Shown here: positions 15,901 through 24,123 of the stretch, piece by piece | Layout of the letters: each line of letters starts with the position of its first letter | Numbering within the stretch: position 1 is the stretch's first letter | Translations under genes and position numbers: made by a program | The notes under the pieces: generated by a model | Database searches by the model: none | What the model was told of the DNA's origin: nothing | What the model saw: the letters and a program-made list of their open reading frames with translations, nothing else | Origin: Collinsella sp. | GTDB taxonomy: Bacteria > Actinomycetota > Coriobacteriia > Coriobacteriales > Coriobacteriaceae | Reading direction: 5' to 3' | DNA: 28,156 nt | Assembly (NCBI GenBank): GCA_019419505.1 | Contig: DXZS01000015.1 | Location: forward strand, 1 to 28,156

Positions 15901-16969
15901 CGGCTGCCACCTCCTTCTTGGAAGCAAAGCGATCCTTAATGCGTGCGAAGAACGCCTTGAGCTGTGGGTTGTTGGTAAAGACCATGACCAGAATCAACAC
16001 GATGGCGTAGATGAGCATGCGGTAGTCCGAGAACTGACGGAGCAGCTCGGGGAGCACCGTGAGCAGCGCCGCGGCGATAACGGAGCCGCGCATGTTGCCC
16101 AGGCCGCCCAGGACCACGAACACCAGAATGAGAATGGACGTATTGAAGTCGAACTTAGTGGCGGAAAGCTGCGAGAAGTTACCGCCGAACAGAGCTCCGG
16201 CAGCACCGGCGAGGGCAGCGGAAACCACGAAGGCGATCATGCGGTACTGGGTGACGGAGATGCCCACAGACTCGGCAGCGATCTTGTTGTCGCGCACGGC
16301 AATAATGGCACGACCGGTACGGCTGCGAACCAGGTTGAGCACAATCACGAGCGCGACCATAACCAGGATTGCGCCGGCAAGGAAGGTCGAATAGGTCGAC
16401 ACGCCCGATGCACCCTGCGCGCCCTTGATGATGGCGGTGCCGTCCTCGAGCAGGTGCAGGTCGTCGATCGTGGAGTTACCCGTGATGTTAAAGATCACAT
16501 GCAGGCCGCGGGAATCGACGCCCACAATGAGGCAGGTGACGACCTCTTTGATAATCTCGCCAAAAGCCAGGGTCACGATGGCCAGATAGTCGCCGCTCAG
16601 GCGCAGGACCGGGATACCGATCAAGAAGCCCAAGATGGCAGCGGCGATAGCGCCGACCACAATGCTGATGATCAGACGCATCGGATCAGACGGAACGGTG
16701 CTCTCCAGCGCGACGGCAGTGACGATGCCCGTATAGGCACCGACGCTCATAAAGCCCGCGTGGCCCAGCGACAAGTCGCCCGCGATGCCGACGACGAGGT
16801 TAAGGGAGATGGCCATGACGATATAGGCTGTGATGGGAACCAGCTGACCGGCGATCATGCGCGGGATCATGTGGTTGGACTGCATAAAGAACACGATGGC
16901 GAACGCCACAACGCACATGGCGTACGTGACAAAGTCGTGACGTGTCTGCTTGTCTTTAAGAAACTTCAT
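15890..16969 (-). CDS. livM: Branched-chain amino acid ABC transporter permease LivM
   Basis: 359 residues, a membrane permease with about ten hydrophobic segments. LivM signatures are seen: SLNLVVGIAGDLSLGHAGFM in the first half, the coupling segment RSRTGRAIIAVRDNKIAAESVGI in the middle, and VLGGLGNMRGSVIAA near the end. ATG 16969 is preferred over a GTG at 16978 because AGGTGA lies 5 nt upstream. It begins 9 nt after the livH stop. It forms the channel with LivH. Confidence 0.95.
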   Translation of the reverse strand: MKFLKDKQTRHDFVTYAMCVVAFAIVFFMQSNHMIPRMIAGQLVPITAYIVMAISLNLVVGIAGDLSLGHAGFMSVGAYTGIVTAVALESTVPSDPMRLIISIVVGAIAAAILGFLIGIPVLRLSGDYLAIVTLAFGEIIKEVVTCLIVGVDSRGLHVIFNITGNSTIDDLHLLEDGTAIIKGAQGASGVSTYSTFLAGAILVMVALVIVLNLVRSRTGRAIIAVRDNKIAAESVGISVTQYRMIAFVVSAALAGAAGALFGGNFSQLSATKFDFNTSILILVFVVLGGLGNMRGSVIAAALLTVLPELLRQFSDYRMLIYAIVLILVMVFTNNPQLKAFFARIKDRFASKKEVAADAQ

Positions 16970-16978
16970 AACGCTCAC

Positions 16979-17860
16979 CTACACCTTCTCGGGGACGTAC
17001 TTGCCCAAGAGACCGGCAGGCTTGACGAGCAGGACGATGATCAAAACACCAAAGACGATGGAGTTGGCAAGGCTCGTGGAAATGTAAGCCTGCGCCATCG
17101 CCTCGATGATGCCGATGAGAATGCCGCCGACAAAGGCGCCGGGGATGGAGCCGATGCCGCCGAAAACGGCAGCGTCGAAGGCCTTGATGCCAGGCATGGC
17201 GCCCGTGGTGGGCTGCAGGACCGGCGAGTAGGAGCACAGGAGCACGCCGGCGATGGCAGCGAGGGCGGAGCCGATGGCGAACGTCATCGAGATGGTGCGG
17301 TTGACGTTGATGCCCATGAGCTGAGCGGCGGCCTTATCCTCGGACACGGCGCGCATGGCCTTGCCCATCTTGGTCTTACCTGTAAAGAACATCAGGCCGG
17401 CCATGATAACCAGGCAGGCGACGATGGTGACGAGCGAGACGGCGCTTACGTTAAACTTGGCCAAGAACTCCGGCACCGGGAAGGTGACGAGCGAAGTGAA
17501 GTTCTTGGGCGTGGCGCCCCACAGAAGCTGCGCGGCGTTCTGCAGGAAGTAAGACACGCCGATGGCCGTGATCAGAACGGCCAGCGGGCCTGCTTGGCGC
17601 AGCGGCTTATAGGCCAGACCCTCAATGAGAACACCGAGAACCGTGCAGACCACACAAGAGAGAACTACAGATGCCCAGCCCGGGAGGCCGAGATACGACG
17701 TGGCGCAGAACGAGACATAGGCACCGACCATGATGACATCGCCGTGAGCGAAGTTGAGCATCTTGGCGATACCGTAGACCATGGTGTAGCCCAACGCGAT
17801 GATGGCGTAGACGCTGCCCATGGACAGGCCGTTGACCAGGTATTGGATAAAGACCGTCAT
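16979..17860 (-). CDS. livH: Branched-chain amino acid ABC transporter permease LivH
   Basis: 293 residues with about eight hydrophobic segments. Typical LivH sequences are GLSMGSVYAIIALGYTMVYG at the N-terminus, NFAHGDVIMVGAY, RAVSEDKAAAQLMGIN (coupling loop) and AFDAAVFGGIGSIPGAF. ATG 17860 is chosen with AAGGGGG 9 nt upstream; the in-frame extension to 17953 is not family-like. Inner-membrane half of the importer channel with LivM. A hairpin separates it from livK. Confidence 0.95.
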   Translation of the reverse strand: MTVFIQYLVNGLSMGSVYAIIALGYTMVYGIAKMLNFAHGDVIMVGAYVSFCATSYLGLPGWASVVLSCVVCTVLGVLIEGLAYKPLRQAGPLAVLITAIGVSYFLQNAAQLLWGATPKNFTSLVTFPVPEFLAKFNVSAVSLVTIVACLVIMAGLMFFTGKTKMGKAMRAVSEDKAAAQLMGINVNRTISMTFAIGSALAAIAGVLLCSYSPVLQPTTGAMPGIKAFDAAVFGGIGSIPGAFVGGILIGIIEAMAQAYISTSLANSIVFGVLIIVLLVKPAGLLGKYVPEKV

Positions 17861-17906
17861 GTTCCACATCCCCCTTTCGAATAGGTTTCCAGTTAATGTA
17901 TGAAAC

Positions 17907-17968
17907 AGGGACGTTACACTGTCCCTAGATACCAAGCAAGCAGGGAAGGCCAAAACCTCCCCTGCTTG
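17907..17968 (-). terminator. Intercistronic hairpins between livK and livH
   Basis: Two stems lie in the 139-nt gap: a 13-position stem (17937-17949 with 17956-17968) and AGGGAC/GTCCCT (17907-17912 with 17921-17926). The one irregular pair in the larger stem is A-C on the plus strand but G-U in minus-strand RNA, which fits a role in the liv transcript. With no T-run, partial termination or 3'-end protection of the livK mRNA is the likely role, giving more receptor than permease (inference). Confidence 0.55.
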
Positions 17969-17999
17969 GGATCAAAACCGCTCTATGTAAGGCGGCCAA

Positions 18000-19187
18000 T
18001 TAGGCCTGTACGTACTTGCCGTCGGTGATGACGTACGCCGTGGGCTCCTTCTGGACCTGGCCCTTATCGTTCCAGGTGAGCTTGCCGGTCAGACCGTCAA
18101 CGGTAATCTTGAGCATAGCCTTGGACAGCTTCTCGGCGACCTCGGTCGGATCGGCGTCGACACCAAGACCGGCCTCCTTGACGGCCTCGGCCACCGCGTG
18201 CACGCCGTCGTAGGCGTCGGCGGCAAACTGGTCGGGGGTATCGCCGTACTTATCCTTGTAAGCGTTAACGAAGTCGGCGTTCTTCTCGTCGTCGGCGGAG
18301 AACGGGGTCATGAGCAGCAGACCCTCAGCAAGAGAGGTATCGAAGCCCTCAACGCCCAGGATGCCGTCCATGCCGTCGCAGCCCATCATCTTGACGTCGT
18401 AGCCCATGTCCTTGGCGTTCTTGAGCAGGACGGACGCCGGCGTGTAGTAGATCGGCGCAAAGATCATGGTGGCGCCGGCCTGCTTGGCCTTGGTCAGCTG
18501 GTTGGTAAAGCTCGTGGCGGAGTCGTCCTTAAAGGTCTCCTCGTCAACAATCTCGAGCTTGGACTCAGCGGCCTGGGCCTTAAAGGAATCTGCGATGCCC
18601 GAAGAATAGGCGTCGCCGGAGTTATAGAACAGCACGAACTTCTCGTCCGCATACTTCTGCGCCAGGAACTTGGCAGCGTTGACACCCTGGTTGGGGTCGG
18701 TGAAGCAAACCTGGAAGACGCAATCCTTGCCGTCGGTGACGTCCTCGGAGGACGCGGACGGGGTGATCATGAACGTCTTGGGGTCGTTACCGCACTCGGC
18801 GGCAACGGCAACCGACGCACCCGTGGTGGTCGGGCCGACGAGGGCCTGCATGCCCCAGTCGAGCAGGGTGTTGAAGGCGTTGACGGCCTTCTCGCCGTCG
18901 GCCTGGTCATCCTCGGCCTTGCTGGCAAGCGGCAGCTCCTTGGTCGAGAAATCCTTGCAGCCAAGCTCGACACCCTGGGTAACGGACTTGCCGTAGGACG
19001 CGTTGGCGCCGGTCAGCGGGCCGATGGTACCGATCTTAAACGAAGCGTCGCTCGAAGCGGAACCGCTGTCGCCGCCGTTGGAGGAGCAGCCAGCTAGAAT
19101 GGACATCGCCCCCAGACCTGCTGCGCTCGCGATAACGCTCCTGCGATTCATAACAGGGTTCAATGACTTACCGGTGAGGCTCGACAT
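18000..19187 (-). CDS. livK: Branched-chain amino acid ABC transporter substrate-binding lipoprotein
   Basis: 395 residues. The N-terminus has NRRSVIASAAGLGAMSILAGC, a signal with twin arginines (15-16) and a lipobox LAGC (cysteine 34), so it should be exported and lipid-anchored outside the membrane. A Ser/Gly-rich linker leads into a type I periplasmic-binding fold (FKIGTIGPLTGANASYG..., VGPTTTGASVAVA, MITPSASSEDVTDG). It captures leucine, isoleucine, valine or a related ligand for LivHMGF; related receptors bind other amino acids or amides, so the ligand is inferred. AGAGGAG lies 6 nt before ATG 19187. First gene of the operon, with a degraded paralogue just upstream. Confidence 0.93.
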   Translation of the reverse strand: MSSLTGKSLNPVMNRRSVIASAAGLGAMSILAGCSSNGGDSGSASSDASFKIGTIGPLTGANASYGKSVTQGVELGCKDFSTKELPLASKAEDDQADGEKAVNAFNTLLDWGMQALVGPTTTGASVAVAAECGNDPKTFMITPSASSEDVTDGKDCVFQVCFTDPNQGVNAAKFLAQKYADEKFVLFYNSGDAYSSGIADSFKAQAAESKLEIVDEETFKDDSATSFTNQLTKAKQAGATMIFAPIYYTPASVLLKNAKDMGYDVKMMGCDGMDGILGVEGFDTSLAEGLLLMTPFSADDEKNADFVNAYKDKYGDTPDQFAADAYDGVHAVAEAVKEAGLGVDADPTEVAEKLSKAMLKITVDGLTGKLTWNDKGQVQKEPTAYVITDGKYVQA

Positions 19188-19458
19188 GCGGCTCTCCTCT
19201 CAAATCTCGTCGGGTTTCGGCTACCCGACAGGCCATCCTTCGCCGTGTTCGGCGTTCGCAAAATACTAGACGCTTTAGTTAAGGAAAGTGGCGATTATTT
19301 CAACTTTTCTTTGGATTTGTTCATTTATCCATAATTCTGCGTATTTCTATTACTTTATGCAGTAATGCCACTTTATTGTGTGAAAGTAATGTTTCCGTTC
19401 TGTTACAGGCGTCCCTGCCCTGAATAAAACGGCCTCACCGGTCGCGCTTTATGCGCAC
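19188..19458 (-). promoter_or_regulatory. livK upstream region, AT-rich with nested inverted repeats
   Basis: No gene. The stretch 19262-19390 is markedly AT-rich compared with its surroundings. It holds ATTACTTT/AAAGTAAT (19349-19356 with 19383-19390), AAAGTGGC/GCCACTTT (19285-19292 with 19367-19374) and an ATTACT/AGTAAT stem. Near the start codon GTCGGGT/ACCCGAC can form a leader hairpin (around 19209-19232). TATTTT and TTGAAA are possible promoter pieces but not well spaced. A regulator-binding promoter for livK is the likely content. Confidence 0.4.
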
Positions 19459-19654
19459 TTAGGCGGCGATGTACTTGCCGTCCTGGATCACATAGGCTGT
19501 CCATGCCGTCGACACCCATTAGTGTCATGTCGTAGCTCATGTCCTTGGCGTTCTTGAGCAAAACGGACGCTGGGGTGTAATAGATCGGGGCAAAAATAAG
19601 CGTGGCTCCAACAAGGAAACTCCTGCGGTTAAGTACGTTGTTGATGCTAAACAT
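19459..19654 (-). pseudogene. Collapsed second livK (substrate-binding protein) remnant
   Basis: Three pieces of a livK-like gene are joined. A start with NRRSFLVG (twin-arginine signal beginning) and a good AAGGGGG site comes first. Then come 35 residues nearly identical to livK (ATLIFAPIYYTPASVLLKNA and onward to MGVDGMD). Finally, in another frame, TAYVIQDGKYIAA ends at a stop (19461-19459), matching the livK C-terminus TAYVITDGKYVQA. The lipobox, most of the binding fold and everything between the joined pieces are missing. The frame running through reads off into an unrelated tail. It cannot make a working receptor. It lies upstream of livK in the same orientation, so a tandem receptor pair was probably present once. 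Confidence 0.85.
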
Positions 19655-19905
19655 GGTGTCCCCCTTTTTCGCTGGCCGCAGCGCGGCCGTCTTGCGGTAC
19701 GGGGCAAACCTTATGGCGCAAACGTTGACAGTTTGTTACGGAGTTCCGTTTGTAGCGAGCATGTTTCCAATGTTTCCGCAGCGTTTCGGGGGTGCCGTTT
19801 TGTGCGACTCCTGTTGCCTGGCGAGCACGCGCCCTCGGTTCACGCTAGAATGCACTCAACCTTTAAGCGGTTAATCCATCCATAAGATGCACGAAGGAGC
19901 TATCT
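19655..19905 (+). promoter_or_regulatory. Promoter region of hom (and of the livK remnant)
   Basis: TAGAAT at 19846-19851 is the best plus-strand -10, about 55 nt before hom, with a poor -35. A perfect TTGACA (19725-19730) has no matching -10 at 17 bp. A GGCCGC/GCGGCC hairpin (19674-19689) lies near the remnant's start. Nothing else is seen. Confidence 0.35.
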
Positions 19906-21249
19906 ATGAGCGAACCCCTGCGCACCGTGAACGTCGGTCTGATCGGTCTGGGAACCGTCGGCGGCGGCGTGGCCCGTCTGATCAACAGCCACCACGATGA
20001 GTACCTGGCAGCCTACGGCATCGACCTTAAGCTGACCCGCGCCTGCGCGCTTGCTTGGGAGCAGGCCGAGGCGGCAGGCATTGAGCGCGAGGCCTTTACG
20101 AGTGACTGGCACGATGTCGTCAGCGACCCCGCCGTCGACATCGTCGTCGAGCTGATCGGCGGTGAGCATCCCGCAACCGAGATCTTCACCACTGCCTTCG
20201 AGAACGGCAAGCATGTCGTCTCTGCCAACAAGGCCCTGCTGGGCCGTCATGTCGAGACGCTCGCCGAGAAGGCGCGCGCGTGCGGCGTGCAGATTAAGTG
20301 CGAGGCCAGCTGCGGCGGCGGCATCCCCATCGTGAGCACGCTCGAGCACGACCTGGTGGGCAACAAGATCCTGACCATCGCCGGCATTCTCAACGGTACC
20401 ACCAACTATATCCTGTCGCGCATGGACGCCGAGGGCGCCGATTACGCCGACGTGCTTGCCGACGCACAGGCCAAGGGCTATGCCGAGGCCGACCCGTCCG
20501 CCGACGTCGACGGCTTCGATGCCGCCAGCAAGACGGCCATCCTCGCCTCCATCGGCTTTGGCACCCGCGTTACCACCGACGATGTGTACCAGCAGGGTAT
20601 CCGTACCATCGGTGCCGAGGACATCGCCCAAGCCCGCGAGCTCGGCTACACCATTAAGCTGCTCGGTATCGCCCGCAACACCGACACCGGTGTCGACGTC
20701 CGTGTGCATCCCACGCTGATTCCCGCCGACCATATGCTTGCCAAGGTCAACGGCGCCATGAACGCTGTCTACGTGGTAGGCGACGCCGTAGGCGAGACCA
20801 TGTTCTACGGTGCCGGCGCAGGCTCCTTCCCCACCGCGAGCGCCGTCGTGGGCGATATCCTGTCGCTCTCCGAGCAGATCAGCCGCGGCGTGGCTCCGCT
20901 GCCCGAGATTGAGCCCTATGGCCACAACCTCGCCTTTAAGCCCATGGACGAGCTCCAGACCAAGTACTATGTGCGCCTGAAGGTCGCCGACCGCGTGGGT
21001 GCCCTGTCCGAGACGGTCAACATCTTTGCCAAGCACAACATCTCGATCTCGCTCATCAACCAGGTCGAAGACGGCAAGTCGGGCGTCAGCGATGCCTGTT
21101 CGGTCATCTTCCTGACGCACCGCGCGCTCGAGAAGGACGTCCAGGCTGCCGCTGCCGAGCTTGCCAGCGTCGACTGCGTGGCCGAGGTCGCCAACGTCCT
21201 GCGCATCGAGGACGTTGAGGCTTGGACCGAAGGCGTCATGGCGAACTAG
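19906..21249 (+). CDS. hom: Homoserine dehydrogenase
   Basis: 447 residues. It reduces aspartate-semialdehyde to homoserine with NAD(P)H, the branch toward threonine and methionine. An N-terminal Rossmann motif GLIGLGTVGGG (11-21), SANKALLG, the catalytic-domain signature GILNGTTNYILSRM with YAEADPSADVDGFDAASK, and GAGAGSFPTASAVVGDI are present. The last 90 residues are an ACT domain (YYVRLKVADRVGALSE...), suggesting feedback by threonine as in Gram-positive relatives. AAGGAG lies 6 nt before the ATG. It stands alone here, without thrB, thrC or an aspartokinase beside it, and ends at a clear terminator. Confidence 0.97.
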   Translation: MSEPLRTVNVGLIGLGTVGGGVARLINSHHDEYLAAYGIDLKLTRACALAWEQAEAAGIEREAFTSDWHDVVSDPAVDIVVELIGGEHPATEIFTTAFENGKHVVSANKALLGRHVETLAEKARACGVQIKCEASCGGGIPIVSTLEHDLVGNKILTIAGILNGTTNYILSRMDAEGADYADVLADAQAKGYAEADPSADVDGFDAASKTAILASIGFGTRVTTDDVYQQGIRTIGAEDIAQARELGYTIKLLGIARNTDTGVDVRVHPTLIPADHMLAKVNGAMNAVYVVGDAVGETMFYGAGAGSFPTASAVVGDILSLSEQISRGVAPLPEIEPYGHNLAFKPMDELQTKYYVRLKVADRVGALSETVNIFAKHNISISLINQVEDGKSGVSDACSVIFLTHRALEKDVQAAAAELASVDCVAEVANVLRIEDVEAWTEGVMAN

Positions 21250-21282
21250 TTCGGTTTACACCCCACAACGCATTTGCTCGAA

Positions 21283-21316
21283 GGGCTCCCGTCCGATGTG
21301 GGATGGGAGCCTTTTT
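21283..21316 (+). terminator. Rho-independent terminator of hom
   Basis: GGCTCCC (21284-21290, with one bulged G) pairs with GGGAGCC (21305-21311), followed by TTTTT (21312-21316), 34 nt after the hom stop. Confidence 0.88.
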
Positions 21317-21465
21317 GTCTCCTGCCCTAAGCACAACGACAGGGCACATTTGCGCGAGCCACTCATCGGTAACGCGGGCTACCGTTCACCGATATGCAAA
21401 CACGGCCGATTCCGGTTACGGCTACGCTGTGCTGCGAATGTCCGCCCGCGATGAGAGGAAATACC

Positions 21466-22215
21466 ATGTTGCTCGAGGGCAAGAAAGCAATCATCACCGG
21501 AGGCACGCGCGGTATCGGCTATGCCATCGCCTGCCGTTTTATCGAGGAGGGCGCCTCCGTCACTGTCTTTGGCTCGCGTCAAGAGACCGCCGATGCGGCC
21601 GTTGAGAAGCTGACATCCGCCTATCCCGACGCCAAGGTCTGGGGCCGCTCCTGCGACCTCACCTCACTCGAAGCCGTGACCGAGGCCTTTACCCAGGCTG
21701 CATCCGACATGGGCGGCTTGGACACGGTCGTCAACAATGCCGGTATCTCCCAGCGTTCACCCCTCTTGGACTACACGGCCGAGGAGTTCGCAAAGGTCAT
21801 GGACCTTAACGTCGTCGCCGTCTTTAATGGCCACCAGGCTGCCGCCAAGATCATGACCGAGGCCGGCCACGGCGGCACCATCACTACCACAAGCTCGATG
21901 GTCGCCAAGTACGGCCAGCCCTCCGGCGTCGGTTACCCCACGTCCAAGTTTGCCGTCAACGGTATGGTCCAGTCGCTCTCGCGCGAGCTCGCCCCCGTGG
22001 GCATTCGCGTCAATGCCGTTGCACCCGGCGTAACCAAAACCGATATGGTCGCTAACCTGCCCGAAGAGGTTATTAAGCCCATCATCGCCACCATTCCGCT
22101 GGGTCGCATGGGCGAGCCCGAGGATGTCGCCAACGCCTTTGTTTTCCTGGCGAGCGACATGTCCTCCTACGTCACGGGCGCCGTGCTCCCCGTCGACGGA
22201 GCCGCCCGCTCTTAA
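21466..22215 (+). CDS. Short-chain dehydrogenase/reductase, FabG-like
   Basis: 249 residues. A classical SDR with cofactor motif TGGTRGIG (11-18), NNAG (88-91) and the active site Ser (about 141-142), Tyr155 and Lys159 (YPTSK). C-terminal VNAVAPGVTKTDM and SYVTGAVLPVDG are typical. It resembles 3-oxoacyl-ACP reductase, which reduces beta-ketoacyl-ACP with NADPH. It stands alone without acpP, fabD or fabF, so another alcohol or sugar dehydrogenase role is possible, and I give no gene symbol. Start at 21466 with AGAGGA 6 nt upstream; a longer frame to 21394 has no support. The 150-nt gap after hom shows only an ACCG/CGGT-type inverted repeat. Confidence 0.9.
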   Translation: MLLEGKKAIITGGTRGIGYAIACRFIEEGASVTVFGSRQETADAAVEKLTSAYPDAKVWGRSCDLTSLEAVTEAFTQAASDMGGLDTVVNNAGISQRSPLLDYTAEEFAKVMDLNVVAVFNGHQAAAKIMTEAGHGGTITTTSSMVAKYGQPSGVGYPTSKFAVNGMVQSLSRELAPVGIRVNAVAPGVTKTDMVANLPEEVIKPIIATIPLGRMGEPEDVANAFVFLASDMSSYVTGAVLPVDGAARS

Positions 22216-22257
22216 GGGACCACAAGCCTCAGCTCCCAGCCTCAACATAGTCCAACA

Positions 22258-22302
22258 AAGAAGGCGCGCCGTCTGCATCAACTGCAGGCAGCGCGCCTTC
22301 TT
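22258..22302 (+). terminator. Hairpin terminator after the SDR gene, possibly bidirectional
   Basis: AAGAAGGCGCGC (22258-22269) pairs perfectly with GCGCGCCTTCTT (22291-22302), with an inner CTGC/GCAG stem. Short T-rich stretches follow on both strands, so it may serve the SDR gene and the convergent antiporter. Confidence 0.7.
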
Positions 22303-22312
22303 CTGTTTGAAA

Positions 22313-22560
22313 GGGAAGCTGTGTCCCGCAGTCCCGACTCAGACCGGGACGCAGCTTCCCTCAGGGCCATGTTTCGGAAAGAGCGCCCCGTCTTGAACGC
22401 CGATTCTGGGATACCGTTTCCGCAACGGGTCTCTCGCGGAAACTGCATCCCACTCTGAGCGCCCATTCCGGGACACAGTTTCCCAACGGCCCCCGTTTCG
22501 GAAACCACATCCCGTTCCGAGCCTTCAAAGCGGGACGCGGCTTCCCCGAGAGAGTATCGA
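22313..22560. repeat. Four palindromic repeats at an exact 62-bp period
   Basis: Four 48-nt units start at 22313, 22375, 22437 and 22499, each followed by a 14-nt spacer. Every unit is an imperfect hairpin: GGAAR...TCCC or CCCC on the left pairs with GGGAYRC...GYTTCC on the right. The units differ at many positions, but the arms stay complementary and the spacing is invariant. The array lies between the SDR gene and the antiporter stop, so it would form the 3' untranslated end of the antiporter mRNA. There is no coding potential. It is unlike CRISPR because the palindrome is the longer part and the spacers are only 14 nt. Confidence 0.85.
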
Positions 22561-24123
22561 CTACTTGCCGTCGTCGTCCTCGGCTTCTTCTCTTGCATAG
22601 AGCTCCAACATGCGGCGGCGGTATTCGCGCACGGCGAGCTTGGCGCGCTCCAGGCGGCGACGCTCGCGCGGGGTCAGCTCGGACGGGTCGACCTCATCAC
22701 CATAGGTCTTATCGGCAAGAAGATGCGCCGCGTCCACGATGCGGGCATCGATGTGGCCGCTCGCCGCCTCGGCGGAAAGACGCTCGGCAATCGTATCGAG
22801 CGTAGGCAAGCCCTCGAATACGCGACCATGGCCATGCGAAGTCAGCAGCTCGTGCTCACGTGCGAGCAGGCTCGCCAAATCGTGATGGGCGCGCAGGATG
22901 TCGAGCGCATCGGATGGATGCTCGGCAACTTCTGCCACGGCGGCGACCGGCGCGGCGTCGACCACGCGGTAGAAGAGCTGCGCGAGCAACGGCATCAAGA
23001 ACACCGTGATGGCACCGGCAGCAACCATGACCGACGCAATATCTTGCGACAGCGCGCCCGCGTTGACGGCAACGCTTGTCACGGCAACGATGATCGGCAG
23101 GGCCGTGGTGCAGTACAGGGCCACGGTAATGCGACCATACGCCGACACATCGCGCGTCGCAGGACAAATGCTCATAGAAATAAGAATGGGCACGGCACGA
23201 ATAATCAACAACGCCACGATAAAGCCCACGAGCAGACCCGGGCGCGACGCCACGGCCGTCAGATCGATCTTTGCGCCCGATACGGTAAAGAATACCGGAA
23301 TCAAAAAGCCGTAGGCCAGGCCATCGAGCTTGGTCTCGAGCGTATGGTTGCCCTCGGGGATGATATAGCGCAAGACAAAGCCGGCGGCAAAAGAACCCAA
23401 CACGATGTCGAGATCAAAGACAGCCGAGAACGCCACGAGCGCGACCAGGATGAGCACCGTCAGGCGCACGAAGGTCTGCGACGTGGTATCGGCGCGTTCC
23501 TCGACAAACGCAAAGAAGCGACTGCCGACGCGCTTGGAGCGGCTCGGGACCACGGCCAGCAACACGCAGACCACCGCAAACAAGCCAAGGATTACAAGCG
23601 TTTGGATGCCGGTGCGGGCAGACAGCAGCACCGACATGGCAAGCACAGGGCCGAGCTCACCCCAGGTGCCATACGCGAGAATCGAGTCGCCCACGCGCGT
23701 GCCGGTGAGCGAGCGCTCACGCATGATGGGCACGAGCGTGCCGAGCGCCGTCGAAGTGAGGGCAAGCGTCACGGCGATACCGTCGAAATGACTGACCGAG
23801 AACCACGGGGTAAAGCGCACGGCAAGCCAGGCGATACCAAACGTGACGACCCACGTCGCCAAGCCGTAGCGCCCCTCGACGCCCGTGATGCTCTTGGGGT
23901 CGATCTCAAAGCCGGCAAGCAGGAACAAGAAGGCCAGGCCCAGCTCGGACACAAGCGAGACCTCGGCATCTACATGGATGACGCCGAGCATATGGGGTCC
24001 CAGCACCGCGCCGAGCACGAGCAAAAAGACCGTCTCGGGAACGGGTTTTCCGGGAATCGCCGAGGCGATAAAAGGACTCGCAAAGGCCACGAGTGCGATG
24101 ATGGCGAGCGAAACGAATGCCAT
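22561..24123 (-). CDS. CPA2-family cation/proton antiporter
   Basis: 520 residues. About 12 hydrophobic segments cover residues 1-400 in the Na+/H+ exchanger (KefB/NapA-like) pattern. VFLLVLGAVLGPHMLG and LGLAFLFLLAGFEIDP near the N-terminus are family hallmarks, and VLGSFAAGFVLRY and FLIPVFFTVSGAKIDL lie later. It probably exchanges Na+ or K+ for protons across the membrane; the ion is not readable. The last 110 residues are a charged, helical cytoplasmic tail (PRERRRLERAKLAVREYRRRMLELYAREEAEDDDGK-type, about residue 480 on) rather than a TrkA-N regulatory domain. AAAGG precedes ATG 24123. Divergent from purL, convergent with the SDR gene. Confidence 0.88.
   Translation of the reverse strand: MAFVSLAIIALVAFASPFIASAIPGKPVPETVFLLVLGAVLGPHMLGVIHVDAEVSLVSELGLAFLFLLAGFEIDPKSITGVEGRYGLATWVVTFGIAWLAVRFTPWFSVSHFDGIAVTLALTSTALGTLVPIMRERSLTGTRVGDSILAYGTWGELGPVLAMSVLLSARTGIQTLVILGLFAVVCVLLAVVPSRSKRVGSRFFAFVEERADTTSQTFVRLTVLILVALVAFSAVFDLDIVLGSFAAGFVLRYIIPEGNHTLETKLDGLAYGFLIPVFFTVSGAKIDLTAVASRPGLLVGFIVALLIIRAVPILISMSICPATRDVSAYGRITVALYCTTALPIIVAVTSVAVNAGALSQDIASVMVAAGAITVFLMPLLAQLFYRVVDAAPVAAVAEVAEHPSDALDILRAHHDLASLLAREHELLTSHGHGRVFEGLPTLDTIAERLSAEAASGHIDARIVDAAHLLADKTYGDEVDPSELTPRERRRLERAKLAVREYRRRMLELYAREEAEDDDGK

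Noticed and set aside
15842..17884. 680-codon open frame on the plus strand opposite livG, livM and livH
   Set aside because: Highly charged, low-complexity translation with no motif, antisense to three certain genes.
19900..21120. 406-codon open frame on the minus strand opposite hom
   Set aside because: No motif and no ribosome binding site; entirely shadowed by homoserine dehydrogenase.
22313..22560. CRISPR array
   Set aside because: Repeats are 48 nt and diverged, spacers only 14 nt, and no cas genes are near.
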